A DNA stretch of 41,237 bases. Source: Acidimicrobium ferrooxidans DSM 10331. Lineage in GTDB: Bacteria > Actinomycetota > Acidimicrobiia > Acidimicrobiales > Ilumatobacteraceae. Each line of letters starts with the position of its first letter. Position 1 is the first letter of the stretch. Shown in pieces: positions 32,305 to 41,237 of the stretch. A program made the position numbers and the translations under genes. The notes below the pieces were generated by a model. That model was not told where the DNA came from, did not search any database, and saw only the letters and a list, made by a program, of their open reading frames with translations. Location: NCBI GenBank assembly GCA_945865395.1, contig CAMBDT010000002.1:1-41237 (forward strand). The letters run 5' to 3'.

Positions 32305-34842
32305 TTGACCGTCACCAGCCACCCTGTCTTTGCCGTCATCACCGGCGGGGGAACCAGTGGCCATGTAATTCCAGCACTCGCAATCGCAGAGTTGTTGCAA
32401 GATTCAGGCGTCAATAAAGATCAACTTCATTTCGTCGGATCAACCAACGGCATCGAAACAACTCTCGTGCCAAGTGCGGGCATTTCGCTCTCGTTGCTGA
32501 CCGTACAAGGTTTTCGCCGCGGCTTGTCGGCTAGCGCCATTCAACATAACATTCGAACTCTTAAAGTCTTGCAAAACGCCACGCAACACGCCGAGAAATT
32601 ATTGGCGGCTTTGCAACCAGCGGTCGTCATTTCGGTCGGCGGTTATGTGAGCGTGCCGGCAACTCGCGCGGCAAAGAAATTGAACATACCCGTGGTGACT
32701 GTTTCTTATGACCGACAACCAGGTTTGGCGACAAGACTTCAAGCGCGAAGTGCTGCGGCGAGCGCAGTGGCGTATCTGCCGTCGCAATTGAAAAATGCGA
32801 CACTCACAGGTGCGCCGGTACGCCGAGTGTTACGAAATCTGGATGTGACTTCTACGCGAGCCCAGGCACGAGAGCGGTTGTCGGTGCCGAGCGATCGAAA
32901 AGTCATTTGCATCACGGGTGGGTCACTGGGTTCGGCAAAACTTAATGTCATCGCACGAACGATCGTCGAAAGTAATCAACAACGCAGCGACCTTTGCATA
33001 GTTCATTTGACCGGCCAGCGATATTCAAACGATGACCTGCCGGTGATCAATGACGATGCAAAAATCATTTACAAACGACTTGAGTCAACCGTGGCGATGC
33101 AAGATGTCTATAGCGCTTCTGATCTGGTCGTTGCTCGTGCGGGTGCGAGCACGGTAGCCGAAGTATCGACAATTGGCGTCGCCAGCGTTCTCGTACCATG
33201 GCGTGGCGCGGCCGAAGATCATCAAACCGCAAATGCAAATTGGCTCGGTGACTGTGGTGGCGCAATTGTTGTCGATGAAAAGACAATTACTAACGCACAA
33301 ATGGCGAACCAAGTTATTGCTTTGGTTGATGATCAAACCAAACTTGAACTTCTTGCGTCAGCCGCGCGCAAGGCAGGCACACAACATCGCGAAACGACAC
33401 TCGCTAGTTTGATCTTGAGTGTTGTATCTCAGAAAAATGCGGCTCTGGATCTTCGAAAACCGCAACGAATACATATCGTGGGCGTTGGCGGTCCTGGTAT
33501 GTCGGCAGTTGCAACGGTGCTGGCCGAGATGGGACATCAAGTTTCAGGCAGTGACATTCGGCAGTCAGATTTGATTGCACGACTCACAGATATTGGCGTC
33601 AAGATCAATATCGGGCACGACCCAGAAGCTGTTCGAGGTTGCGACTTTGTTACTGGTTCGCCCGCGATCGCAGCGCCAAACATCGAATATCAGCAAGCAA
33701 GAAAACTGGGCATTCAAGTTTTGTCGCGTGCCGAGACGCTGGCCGGCATTTGTCAATGCGCCACAAGTATTGGTGTCGCGGGCACGCACGGCAAGACAAC
33801 AACTTCGTCGATTTTGACAACTATTTTGCTTGGCGCTGACAAGAAACCGAGTTATCTGATTGGTGGAGATGTCGTTTCGTTTAAGCGTGGTGCAGCATGG
33901 ACCAATGGCGACTTATTCGTTGTCGAAGCCGACGAAAGTGACGGCACACATTCACAGTTGCCACTCGCTGCGACTATCTTGACGAATGTCGATATCGACC
34001 ATCTAGATCACTTCAAGACTCAAGCAGCAATCGAACAGAGTTTTTTCGACTACGTCGGCAATATCTCCGGACCGCGTGTTCTGTGTCTAGACGACCCTGT
34101 CTGCGCATCAATCGCCCATGCACACAAGTCGATCACTTATTCGGTCAATGATCGTTCATCGGCTGATTTTGTCGCTTCCGAAATTCATTTCAAAGATGCG
34201 GGTGCATCATTTAAGGTATTTCGAAATCTCAATAACCAAAGAGTTGAACTTGGTCATGTCAATTTGCCACTACGCGGCATGCACAATGTCAGCAATGCGC
34301 TCGGCGCAATCGCTATGTCGATGCAGTTTGGTGTTCGGTTTGATCAAGCCGCTGAAGCATTAAGCAGATTCGGTGGGGTGGCTCGGCGTTTCGATGTCCA
34401 AGGTGTCGATAGTGGCGCAACATTCGTCGATGACTATGCCCACCTGCCCAATGAGATTGCCGCGGTGCTTTCGGGTGTGCGAGACGAGTCAGACAAATGG
34501 TCTCGTGTCGTCGCGGTGTTTCAGCCCAACAGGTTTAATCGCATGTCTGAGATTTCACATCTATATGCCGACGCGTTTGTCGCCGCCGATCTAGTCGTAG
34601 TGACTGACATCTATTCTTCTGGCACGCAACCAATCGCCGGCGTGACAGGTCAACTCGTTGTCGACGCAGTTCTTAAATCGCACCCCGAATCTCATGTCGT
34701 GTATCAACCAAACCGCGCATATCTCGTAGAGTTCTTGGCAGATGAGATTAAATCTGGCGACCTATGCATCTCGATGGGTTGTGGCGACATCGCCACATTG
34801 CCCCGTGAAGTGATTTCGCTTCGACAAGGTAAATCAAGTTGA
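32305..34842 (+). CDS. murG-murC: MurG-MurC fusion protein
   Basis: A single open frame of 845 codons encodes two complete enzymes. Residues 1 to about 380 are MurG, which makes lipid II from lipid I: ITGGGTSGHVIPALAIAE, VISVGGYVSVPA, ITGGSLGSAKLN, VARAGASTVAEV and AAEDHQTANA. From about residue 384 it is MurC, which adds L-alanine to UDP-MurNAc: IHIVGVGGPGMSAVA, ATP loop GTHGKTTTS (493-501), VVEADESDGTHSQL, TNVDIDHLDHF and FQPNRFNR. The joint is about 15 residues with no in-frame ATG or ribosome site. The start is TTG 32305. Both halves keep their known motifs, so both should be active. The two steps are not consecutive in the pathway. The stop overlaps the next start (TTGA). Confidence 0.94.
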   Translation: MTVTSHPVFAVITGGGTSGHVIPALAIAELLQDSGVNKDQLHFVGSTNGIETTLVPSAGISLSLLTVQGFRRGLSASAIQHNIRTLKVLQNATQHAEKLLAALQPAVVISVGGYVSVPATRAAKKLNIPVVTVSYDRQPGLATRLQARSAAASAVAYLPSQLKNATLTGAPVRRVLRNLDVTSTRAQARERLSVPSDRKVICITGGSLGSAKLNVIARTIVESNQQRSDLCIVHLTGQRYSNDDLPVINDDAKIIYKRLESTVAMQDVYSASDLVVARAGASTVAEVSTIGVASVLVPWRGAAEDHQTANANWLGDCGGAIVVDEKTITNAQMANQVIALVDDQTKLELLASAARKAGTQHRETTLASLILSVVSQKNAALDLRKPQRIHIVGVGGPGMSAVATVLAEMGHQVSGSDIRQSDLIARLTDIGVKINIGHDPEAVRGCDFVTGSPAIAAPNIEYQQARKLGIQVLSRAETLAGICQCATSIGVAGTHGKTTTSSILTTILLGADKKPSYLIGGDVVSFKRGAAWTNGDLFVVEADESDGTHSQLPLAATILTNVDIDHLDHFKTQAAIEQSFFDYVGNISGPRVLCLDDPVCASIAHAHKSITYSVNDRSSADFVASEIHFKDAGASFKVFRNLNNQRVELGHVNLPLRGMHNVSNALGAIAMSMQFGVRFDQAAEALSRFGGVARRFDVQGVDSGATFVDDYAHLPNEIAAVLSGVRDESDKWSRVVAVFQPNRFNRMSEISHLYADAFVAADLVVVTDIYSSGTQPIAGVTGQLVVDAVLKSHPESHVVYQPNRAYLVEFLADEIKSGDLCISMGCGDIATLPREVISLRQGKSS

Positions 34843-36944
34843 TTTCAGAATTTGCACATCCAAGCGAAAAAGATTTGAACCGGTTCGCAGCTTTGCTGGG
34901 CGATCGCATCACTAGAGACGAACCAATCGGCCCATATACGACGTATCGGGTTGGCGGGTCTGCATCGCTGTTCATGCGCGCAATGAGTGTCGACGATTTA
35001 CACGCCGCATCGCGAGCATTGGCAAAAGTAAGAATCCCAGTCTTAATGCTCGGTCGTGGCAGCAATATGTTGATCAGCAAGAGCGGCTTTCGCGGTTTGG
35101 CGATCGCATTAGGACCATTCGCCGAACAAATTAGTCTTCCGAGCACTTCTCAAGATCCAATTCTTTTGGTGGGCGCAATGGCGTCGTTACCAGTTGTAGC
35201 CCGTCAAAGTGTCGCTGCCGGTCTGCGCGGTTTCGAATGGGCAGTTGGCGTACCGGGTTCGATTGGTGGGGCCGTTCGAATGAACGCCGGTGGTCACGGC
35301 TCGGACATGATTGCGTCTTTGTTGAGTGTGCGACTGTTTCATCTTGACAGAGGTATTGAAGCCAATGTTTCGGCCGCAAATTTGGGTTTGCGATTTCGTG
35401 GTTCTGATTTGAACGATCAACACATTGTTGTTGCGGCGACTTTACGACTTTCATGGGGCGACAAAGTCGAAGGTGAATCGCGATTAGCCGAAATTGTTAA
35501 ATGGCGGCGCGAAAATCAGCCGGGTGGTCAAAATGCTGGTTCGGTTTTCGTCAACCCAGTTTCGGGTGCCGCGTCGGCCGGTGCCTTAATTGATGGTCTC
35601 GGTTTGCGCGGTTATCGCATCGGTACTGCTGTGGTTTCTGAAAAGCACGCGAATTTCATTCAAGCCGACGAAGACGGTGATGCCGACGATGTCGTCGAGT
35701 TGATGACATTCATTCGCCAACGCGTGACTGAGTCGCACGGCATAGATCTTCGCAGCGAAATTCGCTTGGTTGGTTTTTCGTCGGCTGTTTCTGACGAAGC
35801 AGGTGCGCTTCATCAAACTGAGACCTCGCGCAACACGCAACTTGAATCTGCATTTGGCTCGGCAAACAACACCGACTTGTCGATTCCGGTGCCATCTTTT
35901 GCCGAACAACTTTCAGATGAAGTCTTGGCAGAACTTAAAGATGCCTTTGAAGGTGACGCAACACCCACTGGCAATTTGCGAGTCGTGCAGCCGAATGACT
36001 TTGCAAAATCGCCTGACAAAATAAATGATGATTCTTCCGCAACGACGAACACTTCGCTAACACTCAAAACAAATAATGGCCGAATTGTCATCGTCGATGA
36101 AGATCTTCGATTACCTGTCGACTCTGACCATCCGATTGATGAGTTGACAAGTTCTGTCAATGTTGCTCCAACTTCTGACCCGAGCAACATCATTCGTGAT
36201 TCACGCCTCGAAGATCGACGCAAGGATGTCATCAGAAGTCTTGCGTCAAACCGCCGTAGGTTGTTGGTCGCCGCTGGTTCTGTGATTGGCGCGGTGGCTT
36301 TGGTGCTTATCGTTCTAGCGTCACCGATAATCGGCGTGCGCAAGATCGAAATTGAAGGCGCTAAATATGTCAGTGCTGACTTGTTGATCGCCGTAGAAAA
36401 GTCTTTGGACGGTAAATCAATTTTGACTGTCAATACGCGAGCCGCCGAGCGGCGACTTGAAGGAGACCCGTGGGTTGAGTCTGTGCGGATCAAATCATTC
36501 TTTCCGTCAAGACTTGTCATCGAGATTGTCGAGCGCAAGCCTGTGGCTTTCTATATCGGTGTAGATAACCGTTCGCGAGTCGTTGATCCGCAAGGTCGTG
36601 TTTTGGCTGTTGAAACTGGTCAACCAACTCAGTATCTGCAGATCACAGGGGTTGGGCCAAACCTCGCGCCGGGCGCAAGCGCCGGCACGGTATATAAAGC
36701 CGCGGCTCAACTCGCAGCGGGGTTGCCAGATGAATTGAGTGAGCGAGTCTTGAATGTCGGTGTGGGTGGCCCAAATCAATTAGTCATGACCCTGCGCACG
36801 GGTACCCTGATCAATTTTGGACCTCCGGTTGATCTGCAGAATAAGTTGATTTCGTTGCTCGTGTTGTTGCGGCGACAAGATGCGAAGCAAATAATCTCAA
36901 TCGACTTAACCGACCCACAAACACCAACTGTAAAGTCGAAGTAG
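34839..36944 (+). CDS. murB-ftsQ: MurB-FtsQ fusion protein
   Basis: One 701-codon frame carries two proteins. Residues 1 to about 312 are MurB, the FAD enzyme that reduces UDP-GlcNAc-enolpyruvate: TTYRVGGSA, LGRGSNMLIS, GVPGSIGGAVRMNAGGHG, NAGSVFVNP (catalytic Ser) and LRSEIRLVGF (late catalytic Glu). Residues about 313-470 are an acidic, Ser/Thr/Asn-rich linker with no methionine. A membrane helix follows at about 475-498, then the FtsQ POTRA domain (VRKIEIEGAKYVSADLL, WVESVRIKSFFPSRLVIEIV) and beta domain. The topology is consistent: MurB and linker in the cytoplasm, FtsQ outside. The protein would tie precursor synthesis to the divisome. The start is TTG 34839, overlapping the murG-murC stop. 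Confidence 0.93.
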   Translation: MISEFAHPSEKDLNRFAALLGDRITRDEPIGPYTTYRVGGSASLFMRAMSVDDLHAASRALAKVRIPVLMLGRGSNMLISKSGFRGLAIALGPFAEQISLPSTSQDPILLVGAMASLPVVARQSVAAGLRGFEWAVGVPGSIGGAVRMNAGGHGSDMIASLLSVRLFHLDRGIEANVSAANLGLRFRGSDLNDQHIVVAATLRLSWGDKVEGESRLAEIVKWRRENQPGGQNAGSVFVNPVSGAASAGALIDGLGLRGYRIGTAVVSEKHANFIQADEDGDADDVVELMTFIRQRVTESHGIDLRSEIRLVGFSSAVSDEAGALHQTETSRNTQLESAFGSANNTDLSIPVPSFAEQLSDEVLAELKDAFEGDATPTGNLRVVQPNDFAKSPDKINDDSSATTNTSLTLKTNNGRIVIVDEDLRLPVDSDHPIDELTSSVNVAPTSDPSNIIRDSRLEDRRKDVIRSLASNRRRLLVAAGSVIGAVALVLIVLASPIIGVRKIEIEGAKYVSADLLIAVEKSLDGKSILTVNTRAAERRLEGDPWVESVRIKSFFPSRLVIEIVERKPVAFYIGVDNRSRVVDPQGRVLAVETGQPTQYLQITGVGPNLAPGASAGTVYKAAAQLAAGLPDELSERVLNVGVGGPNQLVMTLRTGTLINFGPPVDLQNKLISLLVLLRRQDAKQIISIDLTDPQTPTVKSK

Positions 36945-37067
36945 AGACTTTCTCTCAACTCGTCTGAACGTCGAGGTGATGTTTGGTGCTGAGGTGTTGG
37001 TGTGGCAGAATATCTGCACTCACAACAAGTGAGCACAACAAGCGCAAGCAGCGGGGGTTAATCCTAA
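36945..37067 (+). promoter_or_regulatory. ftsZ upstream region with small inverted repeats
   Basis: This 123-bp gap is the longest between murE and ileS. It holds GCAGA-ATA-TCTGC (37005-37017) and CTCAC-AACAA-GTGAG (37019-37033), back to back. A weak TTGGTG (36983-36988) and GAATAT (37008-37013) pair, spaced 19 bases, could be an ftsZ promoter, with the first palindrome lying over the -10. GCGGGGG near 37050 may be the ribosome site. An extra ftsZ promoter would be usual, but nothing here is conclusive. Confidence 0.35.
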
Positions 37068-38186
37068 ATGGTCGGTCAACCACAAAATTATTTGGCAGTT
37101 ATCAAAGTCATCGGTGTCGGCGGTGGCGGTGTGAACGCCATCAATCGCATGATGGAGTCAGGCATGCGTGGCGTCGAATTCGTGGCGATCAATACCGACG
37201 CACAAGCACTTTTGTTGAGCGATGCGAGTGTCAAGATTGACATCGGTCGTGAATTAACCCGTGGTCTCGGCGCTGGTGCCGACCCAGAAGTTGGTCGCGA
37301 AGCCGCAGAACAACATCGCGATGAAATTCAAGAAGTAGTCGCAGGCGCCGACATGGTTTTCATTACTGCTGGTGAAGGTGGTGGCACAGGCACAGGTGCC
37401 GCACCGGTGATTGCTGAGATCGCCAAGGCCGAAGGTGCTTTGACGGTCGCGATTGTTACGCGACCGTTTGCATTTGAGGGTCGTCGTCGTTCGGTGCAGG
37501 CCGATGCAGGCATTGCTGCGCTTAAAGAAAAAGTAGACACGCTTGTCGTTATTCCAAACGAGCGATTGCTGGCAATTTCAACCGACAAGACGAGCATGCT
37601 GGATGCTTTCAAAAAAGCTGACGAAGTTTTGGTCCAAGGCGTTTCAGGCATCACAGGGTTGATCACCACACCGGGTTTGATTAATACAGACTTTGCTGAC
37701 GTCAAAACCGTGTTGGCAAATGCCGGCACTGCATTGATGGGTACTGGTGCTGCAAGCGGTGACAATCGAGCAGTCTTGGCTGCAAACGCCGCGATCAATT
37801 CGCCTTTGCTCGAGGCTTCGCTCGAGGGTGCACGAGGCATTGTCGTGAACATCACCGGACCATCAGATGTGGGCTTGTTTGAAGTGACCAACGCGATGGA
37901 GATCGTGCGAGGTGTGGCACATCAAGATGCAAACATCATTCATGGTTTGGTTATTGATGACGATGTCAACGATGAAGTTCGCGTGACGGTAGTAGCAGCA
38001 GGTTTCGAACGCTGGGACAGTGCGGCGCAACGCACCGCCACCCGCGGTGATGGTCGAAGCACAGCAACATCTGGCACGGTTCGCCCCGACTCGAAGGGCG
38101 GACGGTTGAAAGATTTGTTCGGCGGCACATCTGATCCACTAAGTGGTGCCGATGATGACGACGATCTTCCTTCATTTCTGAAATAA
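37068..38186 (+). CDS. ftsZ: Cell division GTPase FtsZ
   Basis: This 372-aa tubulin homologue forms the Z ring. [17 protein letters not shown] opens the nucleotide site. The tubulin signature [14 protein letters not shown] starts near residue 104, and NTDAQAL and the T7-loop region [10 protein letters not shown] are present. A short variable linker ends in [10 protein letters not shown], the conserved C-terminal peptide that binds SepF in actinobacteria; sepF is encoded just downstream. The length is somewhat short because the linker is short. Confidence 0.98.
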   Translation: MVGQPQNYLAVIKVIGVGGGGVNAINRMMESGMRGVEFVAINTDAQALLLSDASVKIDIGRELTRGLGAGADPEVGREAAEQHRDEIQEVVAGADMVFITAGEGGGTGTGAAPVIAEIAKAEGALTVAIVTRPFAFEGRRRSVQADAGIAALKEKVDTLVVIPNERLLAISTDKTSMLDAFKKADEVLVQGVSGITGLITTPGLINTDFADVKTVLANAGTALMGTGAASGDNRAVLAANAAINSPLLEASLEGARGIVVNITGPSDVGLFEVTNAMEIVRGVAHQDANIIHGLVIDDDVNDEVRVTVVAAGFERWDSAAQRTATRGDGRSTATSGTVRPDSKGGRLKDLFGGTSDPLSGADDDDDLPSFLK

Positions 38187-38207
38187 AGTTTGCATGTCGG
38201 TGGCGAC

Positions 38208-38879
38208 ATGACGGCAGTTGATGCATCGCAAGTTGGGTTGCGCGTCGCGCAAATTCGTCAGCGCATAGTCGCGGCTGGCGGCAGCGAAGTAAAACTCATC
38301 GCCGTCACAAAGACTTTTGATGTCGCGGCGATAGTTGCGGCGTTTGATGCAGGTTGCGATGGTGTCGGTGAGAATTATGCCCAAGAGCTGATTGCCAAGG
38401 TGCGCGAACTGCCAATCACAAAGCGGTTGCCGGTGCACTTCATCGGTCGGCTACAAACCAACAAAGTTAAGTTGATCGCCGAGATGGTTGATGTTTGGCA
38501 AACCGTTGATCGCCCCGAGTTGATCAACGAAATCGCCAAGCGCTGCGTCAAACAAAACACGGATGTCAAGCCACAAATTCTGTTACAGGTCAACGCCACT
38601 GGTGAGTCTGAAAAGGGGGGTTGTTTACCAGGCGAAGTCGACAAACTTCTCGATCTCGCCACAACAAAGGGTCTCGACGTGTTAGGTCTAATGACAATCG
38701 GGCCCACGAATAACGAGCCACAACAAGCGCGCCTGGCGTTTCGAACTACGCGCAAACTTGCCGATAATTTCGGCCTAAAGCAATGCAGCATGGGCATGAC
38801 TGGTGATCTTGAAATTGCCATCGCCGAAGGCGCGACAATGATTCGTGTCGGCTCGGCACTTTTTGGGCCTCGCGACTAG
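38208..38879 (+). CDS. PLP-binding YggS/PLPBP family protein
   Basis: This 223-aa single-domain, TIM-barrel PLP protein is involved in vitamin B6 homeostasis. The PLP lysine is in LIAVTKTFD, followed by GVGENYAQELIAKV, HFIGRLQTNKVK, LLQVNATGESEKGG and the C-terminal MGMTGDLEIAIAEGATMIRVG with GSALFG. I prefer ATG 38208 (GGTGG four bases upstream) over TTG 38190, which would add six residues. Its place between ftsZ and sepF is the common Gram-positive order; its link to division is unclear. The peptidoglycan-editing-factor gene often found before it is absent. Confidence 0.93.
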   Translation: MTAVDASQVGLRVAQIRQRIVAAGGSEVKLIAVTKTFDVAAIVAAFDAGCDGVGENYAQELIAKVRELPITKRLPVHFIGRLQTNKVKLIAEMVDVWQTVDRPELINEIAKRCVKQNTDVKPQILLQVNATGESEKGGCLPGEVDKLLDLATTKGLDVLGLMTIGPTNNEPQQARLAFRTTRKLADNFGLKQCSMGMTGDLEIAIAEGATMIRVGSALFGPRD

Positions 38880-38923
38880 TCAGAGTCCGTATTTAGAGCC
38901 GAATTCTGAACTATCCTTTAAAT

Positions 38924-39454
38924 ATGTCAATGTTTCGCCGAGCAATGGATTACTTGGGTTTGGGGCCAGACGAGGCCTATGACGATTACGACGAATCAGT
39001 TGCAGTTGAACGCGATCGTCGCATGCCGAGTCGCGGTCGTCAGCGAGCAGAAACTTACGACGAAAAAGATGCAGGTTACGACGATTACGACGATCGAGCG
39101 AATGTTGAGTCGCATTCAAGGGGCATGCGTACGCAACAGGCTCAACATGATTCAGGTGTGACTGTTCGACCAGTTGCGGGGCGTCGCACAGAAGCAGTTG
39201 CTCGTCCGGTGTTGCCGGCTAGTGACCCCGTCACGATTCGTCCGACAAGTTACGAAGATGCAAAAGATATTGCCGATCGCTTCAAAGAAGGCAACCCAGT
39301 GATCATCAATGTGCAATCAACCGACCCGAAGACAATGCGTCGAATCATCGATTTTGCGAGTGGTGTTTGCTACGCCAATAACGGCACCATGGAGAAAATG
39401 AGCAATGGTGTTTTTATGATGAAGCCTTTTGGCGCACGCATCACGCGCGGTTAG
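38924..39454 (+). CDS. sepF: Cell division protein SepF
   Basis: This 176-aa membrane anchor for the Z ring is the main one in actinobacteria, which lack FtsA. The N-terminal MFRRAMDYLGLG is an amphipathic membrane-binding helix. A flexible acidic and Arg-rich linker with repeated Asp-Asp-Tyr-Asp stretches follows (about residues 18-75). The folded SepF domain contains IRPTSYEDAKDIADRFKEGN, VIINVQSTDPKTMRRIIDF and ASGVCYANNGTMEKMSNGVF. It should bind the FtsZ tail (ftsZ at 37068-38186). Confidence 0.96.
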   Translation: MSMFRRAMDYLGLGPDEAYDDYDESVAVERDRRMPSRGRQRAETYDEKDAGYDDYDDRANVESHSRGMRTQQAQHDSGVTVRPVAGRRTEAVARPVLPASDPVTIRPTSYEDAKDIADRFKEGNPVIINVQSTDPKTMRRIIDFASGVCYANNGTMEKMSNGVFMMKPFGARITRG

Positions 39455-39473
39455 CGCAGATTGGGTTTCACAA

Positions 39474-39725
39474 ATGACAGGCATTCTTTGCAGTCTCGTT
39501 CAGATATTTATCTACATGATCATTGTTCGCGTGGTCTTGTCATGGTTTCCATCTACTAGCGGCGGGGTAGTCGCGCAAGTTTCGTACTTCGTTGGCAGAT
39601 TCACCGAACCAGTTCTTGAATGGGTTCGCCGAATCATGCCGCGCACGGGCGCTCTCGATTTATCACCGCTAATCGTCTTGTTATTTTTACAGATCGTTGT
39701 GCAGCGCATGATTCTGAAGTGTTAA
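39474..39725 (+). CDS. YggT family membrane protein
   Basis: This 83-aa protein has two hydrophobic segments (about residues 4-26 and 61-80). It carries the YggT pattern VRVVLSWFPS, then FVGRFTEPVLEWVRRIMPR and LDLSPLIVLLFLQIVVQR. I choose ATG 39474 because the longer frame from TTG 39429 would overlap sepF by 26 bases with unlike residues. YggT genes follow sepF in many Gram-positive bacteria and cyanobacteria; a role in division or membrane organisation is suspected. divIVA, which often comes next in actinobacteria, is not here. Confidence 0.9.
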   Translation: MTGILCSLVQIFIYMIIVRVVLSWFPSTSGGVVAQVSYFVGRFTEPVLEWVRRIMPRTGALDLSPLIVLLFLQIVVQRMILKC

Positions 39726-39732
39726 ATAACTC

Positions 39733-41237
39733 GTGTCTTACCCGCAGGTAGAACCACAGCCAAACTTTCCATCGCTTGAGAATCAAGTTCTCGAATATTG
39801 GAAGACCGACGAGACTTTCGCTGCTTCGATAGAAATGCGCGACGCCGGAAAGAACGGCGAAAATGAGTACGTTTTTTACGACGGTCCACCATTTGCCAAT
39901 GGCTTGCCCCACTATGGTCACTTGCTCACTGGTTTCGTCAAAGATGCGGTGCCCCGTTATCGAACGATGCGCGGTCAAAGAGTCGAGCGTCGATTCGGTT
40001 GGGACTGTCATGGTCTACCGGCCGAAGCCGAAGCCGAGCGTCAACTCGGCATCTCTGGTCGCCAAGCCGTAACTGATTTTGGCATCGACAAATTCAACGA
40101 CTATTGCCGCACCTCGGTGTTGCAATACACAAGCGACTGGGAGCGCTATGTAACTCGTCAAGCGCGATGGGTTGATTTTGAAAATGATTACAAGACGCTT
40201 GACACGCCATACATGGAGAGCGTGATGTGGGCATTTAAAACTCTCTGGGACAAGGGTTTGATTTATGAAGGTTTCAGAGTCTTGCCATATTCATGGGCAC
40301 TTGAAACTCCGCTTTCGAACACCGAAACACGAATGGATGATGCATACAAGCAGGTTCAAGACCCGGCGCTGACCGTTGGTTTTGAACTCTCGTCGGGTGA
40401 ACTTTTGTTGGCATGGACAACCACCCCTTGGACTCTGCCGTCAAACTTGGCATTGGCAGTCGCACCTGATGTCGATTATGTCGTGATCGAGCACGGCGGT
40501 CGCAAACTGATTATCGCTGCCGAGAGACTGTCGGCTTACGAGCGAGAATTCGCCGAACCAAAAATCATTGAGACAATTTCTGGTTCGCAGTTAGTTGGTC
40601 GCACATACAAACCGTTGTTTAATTATTTTGCCGATCAACCAGGTGCGTTTCGGGTGATCGCCGGTGATTTCGTCACAACTGAAGATGGTACGGGCGTCGT
40701 GCACTTGGCACCTGGTTTTGGCGAAGACGACCAGCGAGTTTGTCAAGATGCGGGCATCGAATTAGTTGTGCCCGTCGACTCTCGTGGACGTTTCACCAGT
40801 GAGGTTTCTGATTTTGAAGGACAGTTAGTTTTCGACGCCAATCCGGCGATTATTCGAGTGCTCAAAGAACGCGGTGTCGTGTTTCGACACGAGACCTATG
40901 ATCACGCCTACCCCCATTGTTGGCGCACCGGAAAACCACTGATTTATAAAGCAGTTGGCTCATGGTTCGTCAAGGTCACGGCAATTCGCGATCGCATGGT
41001 CGAGCTCAACGAGCAGGTTCGCTGGGTGCCAGACCATCTGCAGCACGGAAGTTTCGGCAAGTGGCTCGAGAATGCGCGCGACTGGACGATTAGTCGCAAT
41101 CGATTCTGGGGTTCGCCAATACCGGTGTGGCGAAGTGACGACCCAAATTATCCACGCATCGATGTTTACGGCAGTCTCGAAGAATTGCGCCGTGATTTCG
41201 GTGTCGATATTCAAGAATTGCATCGACCGACTATTGA
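39733..41237 (+). CDS. ileS: Isoleucyl-tRNA synthetase (3' end outside window)
   Basis: GTG 39733 opens a frame of 501 codons that runs to the window edge. The protein charges tRNA-Ile. The class I signature reads [12 protein letters not shown] (HYGH for HIGH, about residues 51-62), followed by [13 protein letters not shown]. The editing domain has [15 protein letters not shown] and [15 protein letters not shown]. The GLPHYGH form and DCHGLPAE context match the eukaryote-like IleS type common in actinobacteria, which is generally insensitive to mupirocin. The KMSKS loop and anticodon domain lie outside. It starts seven bases after yggT. Confidence 0.95.
   Translation, partial: MSYPQVEPQPNFPSLENQVLEYWKTDETFAASIEMRDAGKNGENEYVFYDGPPFANGLPHYGHLLTGFVKDAVPRYRTMRGQRVERRFGWDCHGLPAEAEAERQLGISGRQAVTDFGIDKFNDYCRTSVLQYTSDWERYVTRQARWVDFENDYKTLDTPYMESVMWAFKTLWDKGLIYEGFRVLPYSWALETPLSNTETRMDDAYKQVQDPALTVGFELSSGELLLAWTTTPWTLPSNLALAVAPDVDYVVIEHGGRKLIIAAERLSAYEREFAEPKIIETISGSQLVGRTYKPLFNYFADQPGAFRVIAGDFVTTEDGTGVVHLAPGFGEDDQRVCQDAGIELVVPVDSRGRFTSEVSDFEGQLVFDANPAIIRVLKERGVVFRHETYDHAYPHCWRTGKPLIYKAVGSWFVKVTAIRDRMVELNEQVRWVPDHLQHGSFGKWLENARDWTISRNRFWGSPIPVWRSDDPNYPRIDVYGSLEELRRDFGVDIQELHRPTI

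Noticed and set aside
35813-36538. 241-codon minus-strand frame opposite the murB-ftsQ linker and membrane segment
   Set aside because: It is Ser/Thr-rich without recognisable domain, has no gene context, and lies fully opposite a well-supported gene; it mirrors the biased codon use of the linker.
32305-36944. The two fusions as artefacts of a missed stop codon
   Set aside because: Joint regions stay open with plausible linker sequence, and two separate errors in adjacent genes would be needed. Kept as fusions, with read checking advised.
37328-37891. 187-codon minus-strand frame inside ftsZ
   Set aside because: It is antisense to the most conserved part of ftsZ and is low-complexity Ala/Pro/Ser sequence, as expected for a shadow frame.

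Overview
The window looks like chromosomal core DNA of a high-G+C Gram-positive bacterium (Actinobacteriota) with only moderate G+C. An Acidimicrobiia-type lineage is my best guess, by inference only. Supporting markers are a WhiB regulator, a DUF3040 protein, a PimB'-like mannosyltransferase, the mraZ-to-ileS division and cell-wall cluster with sepF and yggT but no ftsA, frequent GTG/TTG starts and many ATGA/GTGA start-stop overlaps. I see no phage, insertion sequence, CRISPR, tRNA or rRNA.

Layout. (1) 1-5764, minus strand: a five-gene operon read as glpD, an alkyl-DHAP-synthase-like flavoprotein, a divergent FGGY kinase, a ferritin-like protein and a Tat-exported ferritin-like lipoprotein cut by the window edge. 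(2) 5858-8914, plus: a Fur/PerR-type regulator with a palindrome at its promoter, a rubrerythrin lacking its rubredoxin domain, a hairpin terminator, then a GlpC/HdrB-like iron-sulfur protein and DUF3501. I read this as a peroxide-defence module of unknown mechanism. (3) 9032-15126, plus: whiB, trpD, thrB, a small twin-CDDC protein, queG, a pimB'-like gene, an SRPBCC protein and a ROK glucokinase, tightly packed. (4) 15123-17658, minus: a small membrane protein, an inositol-monophosphatase-family gene and a canonical glpK. (5) 17689-22933, plus: dinB, DUF3040, a second ROK protein, an acyl-CoA dehydrogenase, a small conserved protein, an HNH nuclease and a lipoate-ligase-family protein. (6) 22971-41237, plus: the dcw cluster, with a MraZ-box promoter, mraZ, a structured RNA leader, rsmH, ftsL, ftsI, murE, mraY, murD, ftsW, a murG-murC fusion, a murB-ftsQ fusion, ftsZ, yggS, sepF, yggT and the start of ileS.

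How it works together. The last block makes lipid II (MurB, C, D, E, MraY, MurG), polymerises and crosslinks it (FtsW, FtsI) and places it at the septum (FtsZ, SepF, FtsL, FtsQ). MurF is missing from its usual place between murE and mraY. The two gene fusions physically join steps that are normally separate, including cytosolic MurB to the membrane divisome protein FtsQ. The most unusual items are these two fusions, the structured RNA between mraZ and rsmH with competing helices, and the rubrerythrin/iron-sulfur/DUF3501 module.
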